Part shown: piece after piece, positions 42,473 to 51,322 of the stretch
Layout of the letters: each line of letters starts with the position of its first letter
Position numbering within the stretch: the stretch's first letter is position 1
Source: Merdimmobilis hominis
GTDB lineage: Bacteria > Bacillota > Clostridia > Oscillospirales > Ruminococcaceae
Assembly: GCF_021109255.1 (NCBI RefSeq)
Contig: NZ_JAJODG010000001.1
DNA: 64,000 nucleotides
Strand: one strand, 5' to 3'
Notes under the pieces: model-generated
What the model saw: the letters and a program-made list of their open reading frames with translations, nothing else
The model's database searches: none
What the model was told of the DNA's origin: nothing
Position numbers and translations under genes: made by a program

Positions 42473-43186
42473 TTAGCCGGGGATACCCATGCCGCTGCTG
42501 GCGTTGTTGGTAGGCAGGTCGCGGATGGCAACCAAGTTGTAGCCCCCCTTGACTTTTTTCATTACATACAGCATGTATTTGTCAGGGGTGGGCTCGTATT
42601 TGGTCCCGGAGAGGTCGCTGGTCCAGGCATTGCCCGGCGGCAGATACCCCACGGTCAGGGTGTAGGTGTCGCCCTTTTTGGAGATTTTCTCCACCTTGGG
42701 GGTATAGTATCCAACCTGGGCGGCTATTGGGATCTCATAGACGTTGCTCTCCGTGTTGAGGGTATAGGTGATGTTGAGGTCTCCGAAGGATTTGTGCTCC
42801 AGCTTGATGTCGGGGCCGAACAGCTTGGCGCACTCCACGTCCACATCAGAAACCGGCACCATCAGAAGGCCATTGTCGCTGTAGACGTAGCTGTCCCGCT
42901 TGTCGCTGTATAAAGCTGACCAGAGGGAATACTGCAAAATGGCAAGGGGATCGGCCTCCGCTGGGGATTCAAAAGGGACTGGGTCAAACATGAGGACGGG
43001 AAGCAGCATCCGCTCAAACTTGGCCTTTTCCTTGGAATTGTCCAGGACTTGCTGGGTCAGGTTGATGGACAGCATCCCCACCGTTGCCAGGCCGATGACG
43101 GCCAGCACCAGGAAGAGGGCGCCCAGCGGGGCTGCACGGCGGTTTTTTCGCCGCCTGGGCTGGGGCATAGGGGTAGTACTCGACAT
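42473..43186 (-). CDS. Single-pass membrane protein of unknown function
   Basis: A 237-residue protein with a short basic cytosolic N-terminus (PRRRKNRRA, about 10-18), one membrane segment (about 20-42) and an extracellular domain rich in Tyr, Asp and Pro. No known domain was recognised. The start ATG 43186 has GGGAGAATT upstream. It lies 18 bases behind proA and is probably the third gene of the proB-proA unit; a link to proline synthesis is not evident. No Cys lipobox. Confidence 0.75.
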   Translation of the reverse strand: MSSTTPMPQPRRRKNRRAAPLGALFLVLAVIGLATVGMLSINLTQQVLDNSKEKAKFERMLLPVLMFDPVPFESPAEADPLAILQYSLWSALYSDKRDSYVYSDNGLLMVPVSDVDVECAKLFGPDIKLEHKSFGDLNITYTLNTESNVYEIPIAAQVGYYTPKVEKISKKGDTYTLTVGYLPPGNAWTSDLSGTKYEPTPDKYMLYVMKKVKGGYNLVAIRDLPTNNASSGMGIPG

Positions 43187-43204
43187 AACAATTCTCCCGT
43201 TTGG

Positions 43205-44440
43205 CTAACGGATCTGGCCGTCGCCAAAGATGATGTATTTTGTGGTGGTCAATTCCGAAAGGCCCATGGGCCCGCGGGTATGGAGCTTTTGGGTGGAGAT
43301 GCCAATCTCCGCGCCGAAGCCGAACTCGCCGCCGTCGGTGAACCGGGTGGAGGCGTTGACATACACCGCAGCCGAATCCACCTGAGAGAGGAACTGCTGG
43401 CTGTGGGCATAGCTTTCGGTGATGATCGCTTCCGAGTGGTGGGTGGAGTGGCTCTCGATGAAGGAAATGGCCTCATCAATCCCCGAAACCACTTTGACGG
43501 CTAGGATATAGTCGTTGTACTCGGTGTAGAAATCCTCTTCGGTGGCGGGCTTGGCGCTGGGAAGGATGGCACAGGTCTCGCTGCACCCGCGGATCTCCAC
43601 CCCGGCATGGGCGAGGGCTTCGGCCATCTGGGGCAGGAAGGCGGGGGCGATAGCCCGGTGGACCAGCACGTTTTCCACCGCATTGCAGACCGAGGGACGG
43701 CTGGTTTTGGCGTTGTCGATGATGCTGGCGGCCATGTCAAAGTTGGCGCTGTCGTCCACAAAGATAAAGCAGTTGCCAGCGCCGGTTTCGATGACTGGGA
43801 CGGTGGCGTTCTCCACCACCGATTTGATTAGCCCCGCCCCGCCCCGGGGGATGAGGACATCCACATAGCCGTTCAGGCGCATGAGCTGGGCAGCGGATTC
43901 CCGGGAGGTGTCCTCCACCAGCAGGATGGCATCCGGGCTGATGCCTGCCCCGGCGATAGCCTGACGCATGATGCCGGCCAAAGCCTTGTTGGAGTGGATA
44001 GCCTCCTTACCGCCCCGCAGGATGCAGGCGTTGCCGGATTTAAGGCAGAGGACGGCAGCATCTACCGTTACATTGGGCCGGGATTCAAAGATGATGGCCA
44101 CCACGCCCAGAGGTACTTTTGTTTTGGAGATGCGAAGGCCGTTGGGCCGGGTAAACCCGGTTTCCACCTTGCCCACCGGGTCTTCCAGCTTCACCACCTG
44201 CCGCACCGCATCGGCCATGGAGCGTATGCGGGACTCGGTGAGGGTGAGCCGGTCGATCATCGCCTCGCTGATGCCAGAGGAGCGGGCGGCGGCGATGTCT
44301 TTCTGGTTGGCGGAAATGACCATCTCCATATTATCACAAAGGGCGTCTGCAATCGCAAGTAAGGCGTTGTTTTTTGTCGCAGTGGGGGCAATTTTTAAGC
44401 CTCGGGAGGCTGCTTTTGCCCGTTTTCCTAGCTGAATCAT
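43205..44440 (-). CDS. proA: Gamma-glutamyl phosphate reductase
   Basis: A 411-residue NADPH-dependent reductase in proline synthesis, making glutamate semialdehyde from gamma-glutamyl phosphate. Family marks are FESRPNVTVDAAVLCLKSGN (about 117-136), the GGKEAIHSN stretch, and the catalytic Cys in SVCNAVENVLVH (about 248-259). Full length. The start ATG 44440 overlaps the proB stop, indicating coupled translation. Confidence 0.96.
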   Translation of the reverse strand: MIQLGKRAKAASRGLKIAPTATKNNALLAIADALCDNMEMVISANQKDIAAARSSGISEAMIDRLTLTESRIRSMADAVRQVVKLEDPVGKVETGFTRPNGLRISKTKVPLGVVAIIFESRPNVTVDAAVLCLKSGNACILRGGKEAIHSNKALAGIMRQAIAGAGISPDAILLVEDTSRESAAQLMRLNGYVDVLIPRGGAGLIKSVVENATVPVIETGAGNCFIFVDDSANFDMAASIIDNAKTSRPSVCNAVENVLVHRAIAPAFLPQMAEALAHAGVEIRGCSETCAILPSAKPATEEDFYTEYNDYILAVKVVSGIDEAISFIESHSTHHSEAIITESYAHSQQFLSQVDSAAVYVNASTRFTDGGEFGFGAEIGISTQKLHTRGPMGLSELTTTKYIIFGDGQIR

Positions 44441-45231
44441 TTTATGCTTCCTCCTACAAAATGGGTGCCGACCTCTTTGCCCTCCATCAGATCATAGAGC
44501 AGGTCGGGGTTTTCCCCTTGTATAATGGCCATATCAATCCCCTTGGAACAGGCGATCTGGGCGGCGTGGATTTTGGTAATCATCCCGCCGGTGCCCCGGT
44601 TGGATCCCGCTCCGCCTGCGATGGAGAGGATGGAGTCATCAATGGTTTCCACCCGGCGGATGAGGGTGGCATTTGGATCTTCATGGGGGTTGGCGGTGTA
44701 GAGTCCATCAATGTCGCTCATTAGGATAAGGGCATTCGCACCCACCAGGGTGGCCACAATGGCGGAGAGGGTGTCGTTGTCGCCGAATTCAATCTCCTCT
44801 ACCGCTACGGTATCGTTTTCGTTGACCACCGGGATCACTCCCATCTCCAGCAGCCGGTTAAAGGTGTTGACCACGTTTTCGGTCCGTTTTTCCACCTCCA
44901 CAATGTCCCGGGTCAGCAAAACCTGGGCAACATTGTGGTTGTATTCGGCAAACAGCTTGTCGTAAAGGTACATCAGCTCGCATTGTCCGACGGCCGCCGC
45001 CGCCTGTTTGGAAGGTGTGTCATGAGGTCGCTCTTTCAGGCCCAGCTTGCCGACGCCAACAGCCACCGCGCCGGAGGATACCAGCACAATTTCTTTGCCG
45101 CTATTGCGCAGGTCCGCCAAAACTTTGACCAGCTTTTCTACCCGGCGGATGTTGATCATGCCGGTTTCATAGGTCAAAGTGGAGGAACCCACCTTTACTA
45201 CAATTCGTTTTGCGTCCTGAAAAGATGCCAT
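44437..45231 (-). CDS. proB: Glutamate 5-kinase, no PUA domain
   Basis: A 264-residue kinase for the first step of proline synthesis. The amino-acid kinase fold shows VKVGSSTLT (about 12-20), VSSGAVAVG (about 51-59), PVVNENDTV (about 134-142) and GTGGMITKI (about 213-221). The C-terminal PUA domain of the Escherichia coli enzyme is absent, as in several Firmicutes. The start ATG 45231 has GAGGAAGTG upstream; a longer frame start lacks one. An extended -10 (TGCTATAAT, core 45308-45313) lies upstream on the minus strand. Confidence 0.94.
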   Translation of the reverse strand: MASFQDAKRIVVKVGSSTLTYETGMINIRRVEKLVKVLADLRNSGKEIVLVSSGAVAVGVGKLGLKERPHDTPSKQAAAAVGQCELMYLYDKLFAEYNHNVAQVLLTRDIVEVEKRTENVVNTFNRLLEMGVIPVVNENDTVAVEEIEFGDNDTLSAIVATLVGANALILMSDIDGLYTANPHEDPNATLIRRVETIDDSILSIAGGAGSNRGTGGMITKIHAAQIACSKGIDMAIIQGENPDLLYDLMEGKEVGTHFVGGSIK

Positions 45232-45449
45232 GTCACACACTTCCTCACAAACTTTCTTACTTTTCCCCAGCCCATACCTTGGCGGGAACAGGGAAGGGAA
45301 TGGAGTTATTATAGCATATTGCGCAGGAACTTTCATCTATTCCGCCGAAAATTCACCCAAATTTCGCATTTGCATGAGGGAAGGGCGCATAGATGAGGTG
45401 CCATTTGGAATCGAGCTGGGGGAGTTTATGGGGGATCTACCGGGATACA

Positions 45450-45484
45450 AAAAGGCCCTGTGAACCAAGTTCACAGGGCCTTGG
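45450..45484 (-). terminator. Terminator of the lipoprotein gene
   Basis: AAGGCCCTGTGAAC pairs with GTTCACAGGGCCTT around a 3-base loop; the T run is on the minus strand. Confidence 0.9.
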
Positions 45485-45493
45485 GGAGTGGGG

Positions 45494-46567
45494 TTAGAGG
45501 GAAGGCCGGACAGGGGTGCCGGTCTCCGGCAGGGGAACCGAGGTGGGGAGATCGTCTTGGTTCTCCTCCCAATCCTTCCAGCTCTCCTCCTGCATCCGCT
45601 GGATCATGCCAAAGAATGGGTTGAGGTCGTCCATGCTGACCTTGCCTTTGGAGATGTCGTCCAGCTTAATGGTGTTGGAAGAATCGCTGGGGAAGGCAAT
45701 CTCGCCCACCTTGTTGATGTTGGAGAGGGTAGCGCTGTATTTCATTGTCATAGGTGTGTCGTACAGGCTGAATTTCAGCTCGAACTCCGAAGCGGAGAAG
45801 AAGCCGTCTTTGCCGATGGTGGACTGGCCCTTCAGGGAGGTGATCTCCATCTTCTCAATCATCTCGCAGTAGCTGTCCATCTGTTCGTCGTAGGCGGTGG
45901 CGGCTTCCTCCCGCATAGAGGCCCAATCCTCTTCGGTGAAATCCTCGGCAAAACCGTATTCCTCCCAGGTCTTCTTTTGGGATTGGAAGGATTGTTCAAT
46001 GGATTTTTCCCGTAATTCCGGATTTTTCAGAATTTTATCCACCAGCACATCAGTGAGGAAGGATTTGGTTGCAGCGCCGTCCAACTCAAAAGAGGCAACG
46101 ATATCCGACCCCTTTTTGTTGATCTGGAGGGATTCCCCCATCTGCTCGTAAAGGCTCTTGCTCTCCTGGGAGACCAAGTCCTGCAGGGACTTCATCTCTT
46201 CAGGATTGTAGATATTGAACAGCTCTGACGGCATTTGGACGTATTTGGCGACGATGGGCATTTTGACAAGGGCATCCTCCCCTTTTTTGTAGAGCTCCAT
46301 CTTCATGCCGATGTCCATGAGGCTGAAGTCATATTTCACCGCCATGTCATAGGTTTCTAGGCTGACATCGCCTTCCAGCTGGATGTCCATAAAGGTATAA
46401 GGGGAGCCTTCATTGTCCATCACCAGGGAAATGGCTGCAACTTCATGGGCGTTTTTGACCTCACTGTTTCGTTCCAAAGCGCTGAAAAACGCATCTTTGG
46501 GGTCAGTGGCCTTGCAGCCTGCAAACACCAGCAGCGTGGCAAGCAGCAGTGCAAACGTTTTTTTCAT
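45494..46567 (-). CDS. Lipoprotein of unknown function
   Basis: A 357-residue lipoprotein with signal peptide MKKTFALLLATLLVFAGC; Cys18 is the lipidated residue. The mature part is rich in Met, Glu, Lys and Ser and reads as alternating strands and helices (about 40-200, MDIQLEGDVSLETYDMAVKY as an example), a style found in DUF6612-like and outer-surface sensor lipoproteins of Firmicutes; no confident family. Start ATG 46567 after AAGGAGGAAATCCAAT. It has its own promoter at 46628-46656 and a terminator. Confidence 0.82.
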   Translation of the reverse strand: MKKTFALLLATLLVFAGCKATDPKDAFFSALERNSEVKNAHEVAAISLVMDNEGSPYTFMDIQLEGDVSLETYDMAVKYDFSLMDIGMKMELYKKGEDALVKMPIVAKYVQMPSELFNIYNPEEMKSLQDLVSQESKSLYEQMGESLQINKKGSDIVASFELDGAATKSFLTDVLVDKILKNPELREKSIEQSFQSQKKTWEEYGFAEDFTEEDWASMREEAATAYDEQMDSYCEMIEKMEITSLKGQSTIGKDGFFSASEFELKFSLYDTPMTMKYSATLSNINKVGEIAFPSDSSNTIKLDDISKGKVSMDDLNPFFGMIQRMQEESWKDWEENQDDLPTSVPLPETGTPVRPSL

Positions 46568-46627
46568 ATTGGATTTCCTCCTTGCATCCGAAAATAGGAT
46601 GGCTGTAAGTAGTGGTGTACTTCTTTC

Positions 46628-46656
46628 AGTATAGCGGATTCCCTTTGTTTTTACAA
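46628..46656 (-). promoter_or_regulatory. Lipoprotein gene promoter
   Basis: Minus strand TTGTAA, 17-base spacer, TATACT, about 60 bases upstream of the start codon. Confidence 0.7.
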
Positions 46657-46862
46657 GGGAAGGTGTGGAAAAAGTGACAAAATACACTGAGAAATGACGG
46701 CTTCTTTTGACAGGGGAATCGAGGCACGGCCCCTCCCATTTTATAGGGAGTTGTGTTACAATGTTTCAAGATCAACTTTGAGAATAGCTTAAAATCGCAA
46801 TTGGCAAATACCCCGGTTGGAGGGATCTCACCCCAGTCGGCCACCGAAAAGGAGGATATTTT

Positions 46863-47558
46863 GTGAAAAAGAGCATTGGTATTTTAGGCGGCATGGGCCC
46901 TATGGCCACGGCCGACCTGTTTCAAAAGATCGTCGCTTTGACCAAGGCGGATTCGGACAACGATCACATCCGCATTTACATCGACAACAACCCCCAGATC
47001 CCCGACCGCACCACAGCGATTTTAAAGGGCGGGGAGGACCCGGTTCCCCAAATGCTGGATGCCCTGCGCCATTTGGAAGCCTGCGGCGCAGACTGCATCG
47101 TCATGCCCTGCAATACGGCCCACTACTTTCTGGACCGGCTGCAGCCGGAGACAAAAATCCCCTTTATCAGCATATTGGAGTCTACTGCTAAGGCTTGTGC
47201 GGCTGCACACCCAGGGAAGACCGCTTGCATCCTGGCCACCACCGGAACCTTGTGCACCGGGATTTATGAGAAGGCCCTCTCCCAAGAAGGGGTCGCCTAT
47301 CTGCTTCCGGGCGACCGCCATCGGGAGATTCTCATGGATGGGATCTATCGGATCAAAGCGGGGGAGCGGCTGACCGATCCCGCGCCTTTCCAAGGGATGC
47401 TGGAGGATCTGCAGGCTGCCGGGGCGGATTACTTTATCTTGGGGTGCACCGAACTGCCGTTGGCGGTGGAGCAGCTTTCCCTTTCGGGGAGCTTTGTTGA
47501 CCCCACCTTAGAGCTGGCAAAAGCGGCCATCCGTTTTTGTGGGGGCGAAATCAAATAA
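46863..47558 (+). CDS. Aspartate/glutamate racemase family, intact
   Basis: A 231-residue cofactor-independent racemase. GILGGMGP is at residues 6-13, catalytic Cys83 is in PCNTAH and Cys195 in LGCTELPL, so the two-base Cys mechanism is complete. Probably interconverts L- and D-Asp or L- and D-Glu; the substrate is not fixed by sequence. Start GTG 46863 after AAAAGGAGGATATTTT. It is the intact paralogue of the truncated gene at 12329-13003. An ABC amino-acid binding protein follows. Confidence 0.9.
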   Translation: MKKSIGILGGMGPMATADLFQKIVALTKADSDNDHIRIYIDNNPQIPDRTTAILKGGEDPVPQMLDALRHLEACGADCIVMPCNTAHYFLDRLQPETKIPFISILESTAKACAAAHPGKTACILATTGTLCTGIYEKALSQEGVAYLLPGDRHREILMDGIYRIKAGERLTDPAPFQGMLEDLQAAGADYFILGCTELPLAVEQLSLSGSFVDPTLELAKAAIRFCGGEIK

Positions 47559-47622
47559 CACTATCTTCAAAGCTTGTGTTTTCTATAGCCAAATCAGCTG
47601 ACATTGATAATTTCAATATTTG

Positions 47623-47651
47623 CTGACAACGGGCCGGAAGGCTGTTATCCT
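47623..47651 (+). promoter_or_regulatory. Possible promoter of the ABC binding-protein gene
   Basis: CTGACA, 17-base spacer, TATCCT; both hexamers deviate from consensus. Confidence 0.35.
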
Positions 47652-47718
47652 TTTTCCTGTGTGGGACGATTGCCAAATGCAATTTTCTCAACAATTATGT
47701 GAAAAAGGAGATTATGTG

Positions 47719-48597
47719 ATGAAGATCAAAAAATGGATAGCCTCTTTGCTGGCCGTATGCGCTCTGGCAGCGGTATTCAGCGGTTGTTCCAACCCTTCCT
47801 CTACCCCTTCTGGGAGCAGCTCCAGCACCAGCAGCGAGGGACAAAGCGGGACTGCAGAAGATGAAAACGTCATCCGCGTGGCGACTGCGGGCAGCTACCC
47901 CATGTTCACCCAGCTGAAAGAGGATGGCGAGACCCTGGAAGGCATCGACATCGAGGTTTGGGAAGAGATCGGCCGCCGAACCGGCAAAGAGATCGTCTTT
48001 GTTGTGGAAAACCTGGACGCTGCCTTTGGCGACATTGATGCGGGCCGCGTGGATTCTGCAGCAAAGCAGATCAGCATCACCCCCACCAGACAGGAAAAAT
48101 ACAACTTCTCCGAACCTTACTTTTTCAGCCCCTATCGGATGGTTGTTCAGGAGTCAAACAACGAAATCACCAAGTTTGAGGACCTCTACGGCAAAAAGAT
48201 CGCCCTGGAAACAGTGAGCGCAGCCCACGAGTACATCAAGGCACTGGATCCAGAGGGCAAAATTGAGATTTTGACCTTCCCCTCCGACCTGACTATGCTG
48301 CAAGAGGTGGAAGCGGGCCGTGTAGACGCCGCCCCCTACGCAGAGCCGGTCTTGGATTACGCGATGAAACAGTCTGGCCTGCACTTGAAACCCATCGGCG
48401 ATCCCATCTACACCGAAGTCAATGCTTTCCCCTTTGCCAAAACAGAGCGGGGAGACCGCATCCGTGCAGAGGTAGATAAAGCCCTTGCTGAGATGAAAGC
48501 AGACGGCACTTTGAGTGAAATCTGCATCAAATGGTGTGGGTTTGACCCCATGCTGTCGGACGCTGCCAAGGAGTATGAAGCAAGCCAGGCAAAATAG
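47719..48597 (+). CDS. Amino-acid ABC transporter substrate-binding lipoprotein
   Basis: A 292-residue family-3 solute-binding lipoprotein. The signal peptide ends in FSGC with Cys23 lipidated, followed by a Ser/Thr-rich linker (about 24-48). The binding domain contains RVATAGSYPMF, GIDIEVWEEIGRR and the ISITPTRQEKYNFSEPYF signature (about 121-138). The ligand is probably a polar amino acid or cystine; it was not determined. ATG 47719 after AAAAAGGAGATTATGTG. A hairpin separates it from the permease gene, allowing higher expression of the binding protein. Confidence 0.92.
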   Translation: MKIKKWIASLLAVCALAAVFSGCSNPSSTPSGSSSSTSSEGQSGTAEDENVIRVATAGSYPMFTQLKEDGETLEGIDIEVWEEIGRRTGKEIVFVVENLDAAFGDIDAGRVDSAAKQISITPTRQEKYNFSEPYFFSPYRMVVQESNNEITKFEDLYGKKIALETVSAAHEYIKALDPEGKIEILTFPSDLTMLQEVEAGRVDAAPYAEPVLDYAMKQSGLHLKPIGDPIYTEVNAFPFAKTERGDRIRAEVDKALAEMKADGTLSEICIKWCGFDPMLSDAAKEYEASQAK

Positions 48598-48612
48598 TTG
48601 CAGCTGAATAAG

Positions 48613-48657
48613 AAGGCAGGGCAATACAGGTTGTTTCAACTGTATCTGCCCTGCCTT
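48613..48657 (+). terminator. Attenuator hairpin between binding protein and permease
   Basis: AAGGCAGGGCA pairs with TGCCCTGCCTT, with an inner ATACAG/CTGTAT. The T content after the stem is low, so it may be a partial terminator or a 3'-end stabiliser, typical after binding-protein genes. Confidence 0.7.
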
Positions 48658-48680
48658 ATCTTTGGGGGAGGAAAGTATTT

Positions 48681-49352
48681 GTGAGCAGTGCATTCAATGT
48701 GCAATATTTTGTGAAGGTGTTTCCAAAGATTTTACAATTCTTGCCCACTACCGCTGCTGTGGCTGTTGTGTCATTGCTGGCGGCCCTTGTTTTTGGGATG
48801 ATTCTGGCCCTTATACGGCGGTTCCGTGTAAAGATGCTCTATCCAATCTCCAATGTATATGTGTCTTTTTTTCGCTCCACCCCCTTTATCGCCCAGATAT
48901 TTCTTCTTTACTACGGCATGGCCCAGGTGTTTCCCTTTATCCGGGGGATGTCCCGCTTTATGGCGGTCTGCACCATACTCTCCCTGAGCTATGGCGCTTT
49001 TATGGGGGAGAATATCCGGGCGGCCCTCAGTTCGGTGGACCGAGGGCAGTATGAAGCCGCCTTATCCATCGGCTTGACATTTTCCCAATCGATGCGCCGG
49101 GTTATTGTTCCCCAGGCCGCTCGTGTGGCGGTTCCCAGCTTGATGAACTCGTTTATCGACCTATTTAAAGCCACTTCTTTGTGTTACACCATTGGCCTGC
49201 GGGATATGATGGGAGGAGCAACGATGGAGATCAATTTCTCCTACCGCTATCTGGAGTGCTACACCGCTGTAATTGTTATATATTGGAGCATTATTGTGCT
49301 GCTGACTGCATTGCAGGGGAAGCTTGAACACCATTTAAACCAAGCGTATTAG
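48681..49352 (+). CDS. Amino-acid ABC transporter permease
   Basis: A 223-residue HisM/GlnP-type permease with about five membrane segments. The EAA loop GQYEAALSIGLTFSQSMRRV (about 117-136) contacts the ATPase, and SFFRSTPFIAQIFLLYYGMA is typical of the polar amino-acid subfamily. Start GTG 48681 after GGAGGAAAGTATTT. No ATP-binding subunit gene lies next to it; the following gene is on the other strand, so the transporter must borrow an ATPase encoded elsewhere. Confidence 0.92.
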   Translation: MSSAFNVQYFVKVFPKILQFLPTTAAVAVVSLLAALVFGMILALIRRFRVKMLYPISNVYVSFFRSTPFIAQIFLLYYGMAQVFPFIRGMSRFMAVCTILSLSYGAFMGENIRAALSSVDRGQYEAALSIGLTFSQSMRRVIVPQAARVAVPSLMNSFIDLFKATSLCYTIGLRDMMGGATMEINFSYRYLECYTAVIVIYWSIIVLLTALQGKLEHHLNQAY

Positions 49353-49380
49353 CCACGGGCAGAAGAGAAACCATAAAACT

Positions 49381-49410
49381 AAAAAACCCCCTCTACGGAG
49401 GGGGTTTTTT
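49381..49410. terminator. Bidirectional terminator
   Basis: AAAAAACCCCCTC pairs with GAGGGGGTTTTTT around TACG, between the convergent permease and PrsA-like genes. Confidence 0.93.
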
Positions 49411-49419
49411 AATAGCAGT

Positions 49420-50439
49420 TTACTTTACTGTTTCAGGGGTGATGGTGTCATATTTCTCCCAGGTTTCCACAGTGAGACTGTCGTAGACCTCCTCCAGGAG
49501 AGGGGTAATTTTTTCATCCATCATCGACTGGCGGTAGGTGTCCTTGTTCTCGGCGATGTACTCGTCAGTAATGGGAAGGCGGAGCAGAACATGATAGCCG
49601 TAGGTGGTTTCCACCACATCGCTGATGCCGTTTTCCGCCAGTTCAAAGGCAGCGGTTTCGAACTCTTCCACCATTTCCCCTTTGGTGAAGACGTAGCCGT
49701 CGGGGTAAACCTCGGTGCCGGGGTCCTGGCCGTACTGTTTGATCAGCTCGTCAAAATCTGCGCCGTTTTTGGCCTGGGCCAAAACGTTCTGTGCCTTTTG
49801 CTTGGCCGCCGCATTCTCTGCCGCGTCGCCGGTTTCGCTCTTGTTGATGAGCACATGCTTGGCCCGGACATAGTTGCCCAGGATATAATCGGTCACATCC
49901 TGGTCGGTGATCTCCTCGCTGCCACCGGGGCCGTAGAGGGCTTCCTCGGTCTTGGTCAGCAGGATATCATCCCCGATAAACTCCCGCAGCAGGGGCTCGG
50001 TCAGGTACATACTGGTGAGCGCTTCCTGGTAGCCCTCCTCACCGCCGGCGCTCTCCTTGTTGGAGGCGAGGCGCTCGTCAATGGTTTTTTGATCCTCATC
50101 ATCCAGGGAGACATTGTTGTCTGCGGCCAGTTTGCGGATGGCCCGGCTCTGGCGGATCATGCTCTCGGAGGTGGCTTTGAGGTTGTCAGCCATCTCAGGG
50201 ACTGTCTCCCAGATATCGGAGCCCATGTACATCTCCGCTTGGGCTTTGGTGTTGAGGTAATAATAGCGATACTCTTCCATAGAGATTTTCTCGTCCCCAA
50301 TTTTCAGGACATAGGGGACTGCGACCTCTTTGCCATCCACCACCAGGTAGGGGGAGGTCTTCTGCTGGCAGCCGGCGAACAGGGAAAGGGCCACGGCGCT
50401 GGCCACAAGAGCGGTTACAATCTTTTTTGTTCCATTCAT
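49420..50439 (-). CDS. PrsA-like peptidyl-prolyl isomerase lipoprotein
   Basis: A 339-residue lipoprotein with lipobox LSLFAGC (Cys24). It has a SurA_N-like helical chaperone region (about 50-190) and a parvulin rotamase domain at about 205-300 (RAKHVLINKS near the start and GYHVLLRLP near the end). Such proteins fold secreted proteins on the outside of the membrane. Start ATG 50439 has AGGAG 11 bases upstream; the longer frame has no ribosome site. The promoter lies at 50504-50532. Confidence 0.9.
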   Translation of the reverse strand: MNGTKKIVTALVASAVALSLFAGCQQKTSPYLVVDGKEVAVPYVLKIGDEKISMEEYRYYYLNTKAQAEMYMGSDIWETVPEMADNLKATSESMIRQSRAIRKLAADNNVSLDDEDQKTIDERLASNKESAGGEEGYQEALTSMYLTEPLLREFIGDDILLTKTEEALYGPGGSEEITDQDVTDYILGNYVRAKHVLINKSETGDAAENAAAKQKAQNVLAQAKNGADFDELIKQYGQDPGTEVYPDGYVFTKGEMVEEFETAAFELAENGISDVVETTYGYHVLLRLPITDEYIAENKDTYRQSMMDEKITPLLEEVYDSLTVETWEKYDTITPETVK

Positions 50440-50503
50440 CGAAAAGGGTTCTCCTATCTTTTGTTGTAGAAAGATGCCGGAGGAAACCGGCGCTATAGAA
50501 AGT

Positions 50504-50532
50504 ATTGTACCGCACTGGGCTGGTTCAATCAA
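50504..50532 (-). promoter_or_regulatory. PrsA-like gene promoter
   Basis: Minus strand TTGATT, 17-base spacer, TACAAT. Confidence 0.7.
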
Positions 50533-50608
50533 GGGAGAGGGGGAAAATTCAAAAAACCGACACATTTTCTCCGGTCAGATTTTTCCAGCAAAAAACGAGG
50601 GGAGGCCC

Positions 50609-50665
50609 TTGACAAGAAAAAATGATAGTGATATATTTATATCGTAAAGTGATAAATAAATCACT
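50609..50665 (+). promoter_or_regulatory. DUF3796/XRE promoter with tandem operator dyads
   Basis: TTGACA (50609-50614), 17 bases, TATATT (50632-50637). An imperfect AGTGATATATTTATATC (50627-50643) covers the -10 and a perfect AGTGAT-AAATAA-ATCACT dyad (50648-50665) follows. The matching AGTGAT half-sites and the XRE regulator encoded in the same transcript suggest autoregulation. Confidence 0.7.
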
Positions 50666-50684
50666 AATGAAAGGAGCGGTTCTT

Positions 50685-51050
50685 ATGACAAACAATCGGC
50701 ACCGCAGACAGTTTCTGCTTGGATTTTTGGGATTTCTTGGGTTTTTGGGAATCCGGTATTTCACCACCCATGAACTCTCTGACCTATTCTGGTTCTCCTG
50801 GCTGGCTTTTTTCGGGTACTTCCCAGTGGCCAAGGTGACTAGGGAAACCCCGGACGAGCGCTACTGGGAGAACGCCGCCAAAGCGCGGAATGTGGCCTTT
50901 TTCATTCCTCTGCTGGCGCTGTTTATCATCGGGTTCTCCGGCGGATTCCCCTTTGGCACAAGGGAGTTTATGGTGATTGCCAGCGCCTTGGGCTGGGCGG
51001 GGACGCTGCTGGCCTACTCCGGCGCCCTCTACTACTACGAGACCCGCTAG
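50685..51050 (+). CDS. DUF3796 membrane protein
   Basis: A 121-residue membrane protein with an N-terminal repeat FLLGFLGFLGFLGIRYF (about 10-26), typical of DUF3796, a second hydrophobic segment around FWFSWLAFFGYFPVAK, and two more near the C-terminus. Function unknown. ATG 50685 after AAAGGAGCGGTTCTT. It is followed 12 bases later by an XRE regulator and further by a paralogue that is interrupted by a stop codon. Confidence 0.82.
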   Translation: MTNNRHRRQFLLGFLGFLGFLGIRYFTTHELSDLFWFSWLAFFGYFPVAKVTRETPDERYWENAAKARNVAFFIPLLALFIIGFSGGFPFGTREFMVIASALGWAGTLLAYSGALYYYETR

Positions 51051-51062
51051 GAGGGAGCCGAC

Positions 51063-51266
51063 ATGCCTGACTTCGAGAGCAATTTAAAGAAATACCGGCA
51101 GCTGGCGGGCCTCACCCAGGAAGAGCTGGCCCAGCGGGTTGGGGTCCGGCGGGAGACCATCGTCCGGCTGGAGGTGGCAAAATACAACCCCTCCCTCAAG
51201 CTGGCAGTGGACATCAGCCGGGCGGTGGGCGCCCCCATTGAAGAGATTTTTGTGTTTGAATCCTAA
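51063..51266 (+). CDS. XRE-family transcription regulator
   Basis: A 67-residue DNA-binding protein: LTQEELAQRVGVRRETIVRL (about 17-36) is the helix-turn-helix, with the usual terminal GAPIEEIFVFE. ATG 51063 after TAGGAGGGAGCCGAC. Likely regulator of its own operon through the dyads at 50627-50665. Confidence 0.9.
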   Translation: MPDFESNLKKYRQLAGLTQEELAQRVGVRRETIVRLEVAKYNPSLKLAVDISRAVGAPIEEIFVFES

Positions 51267-51322
51267 GAGGTACTGCGGGAACGGCCCTCTCGTAGGGCGC
51301 TTATGAGAATGGAGCTGATACA

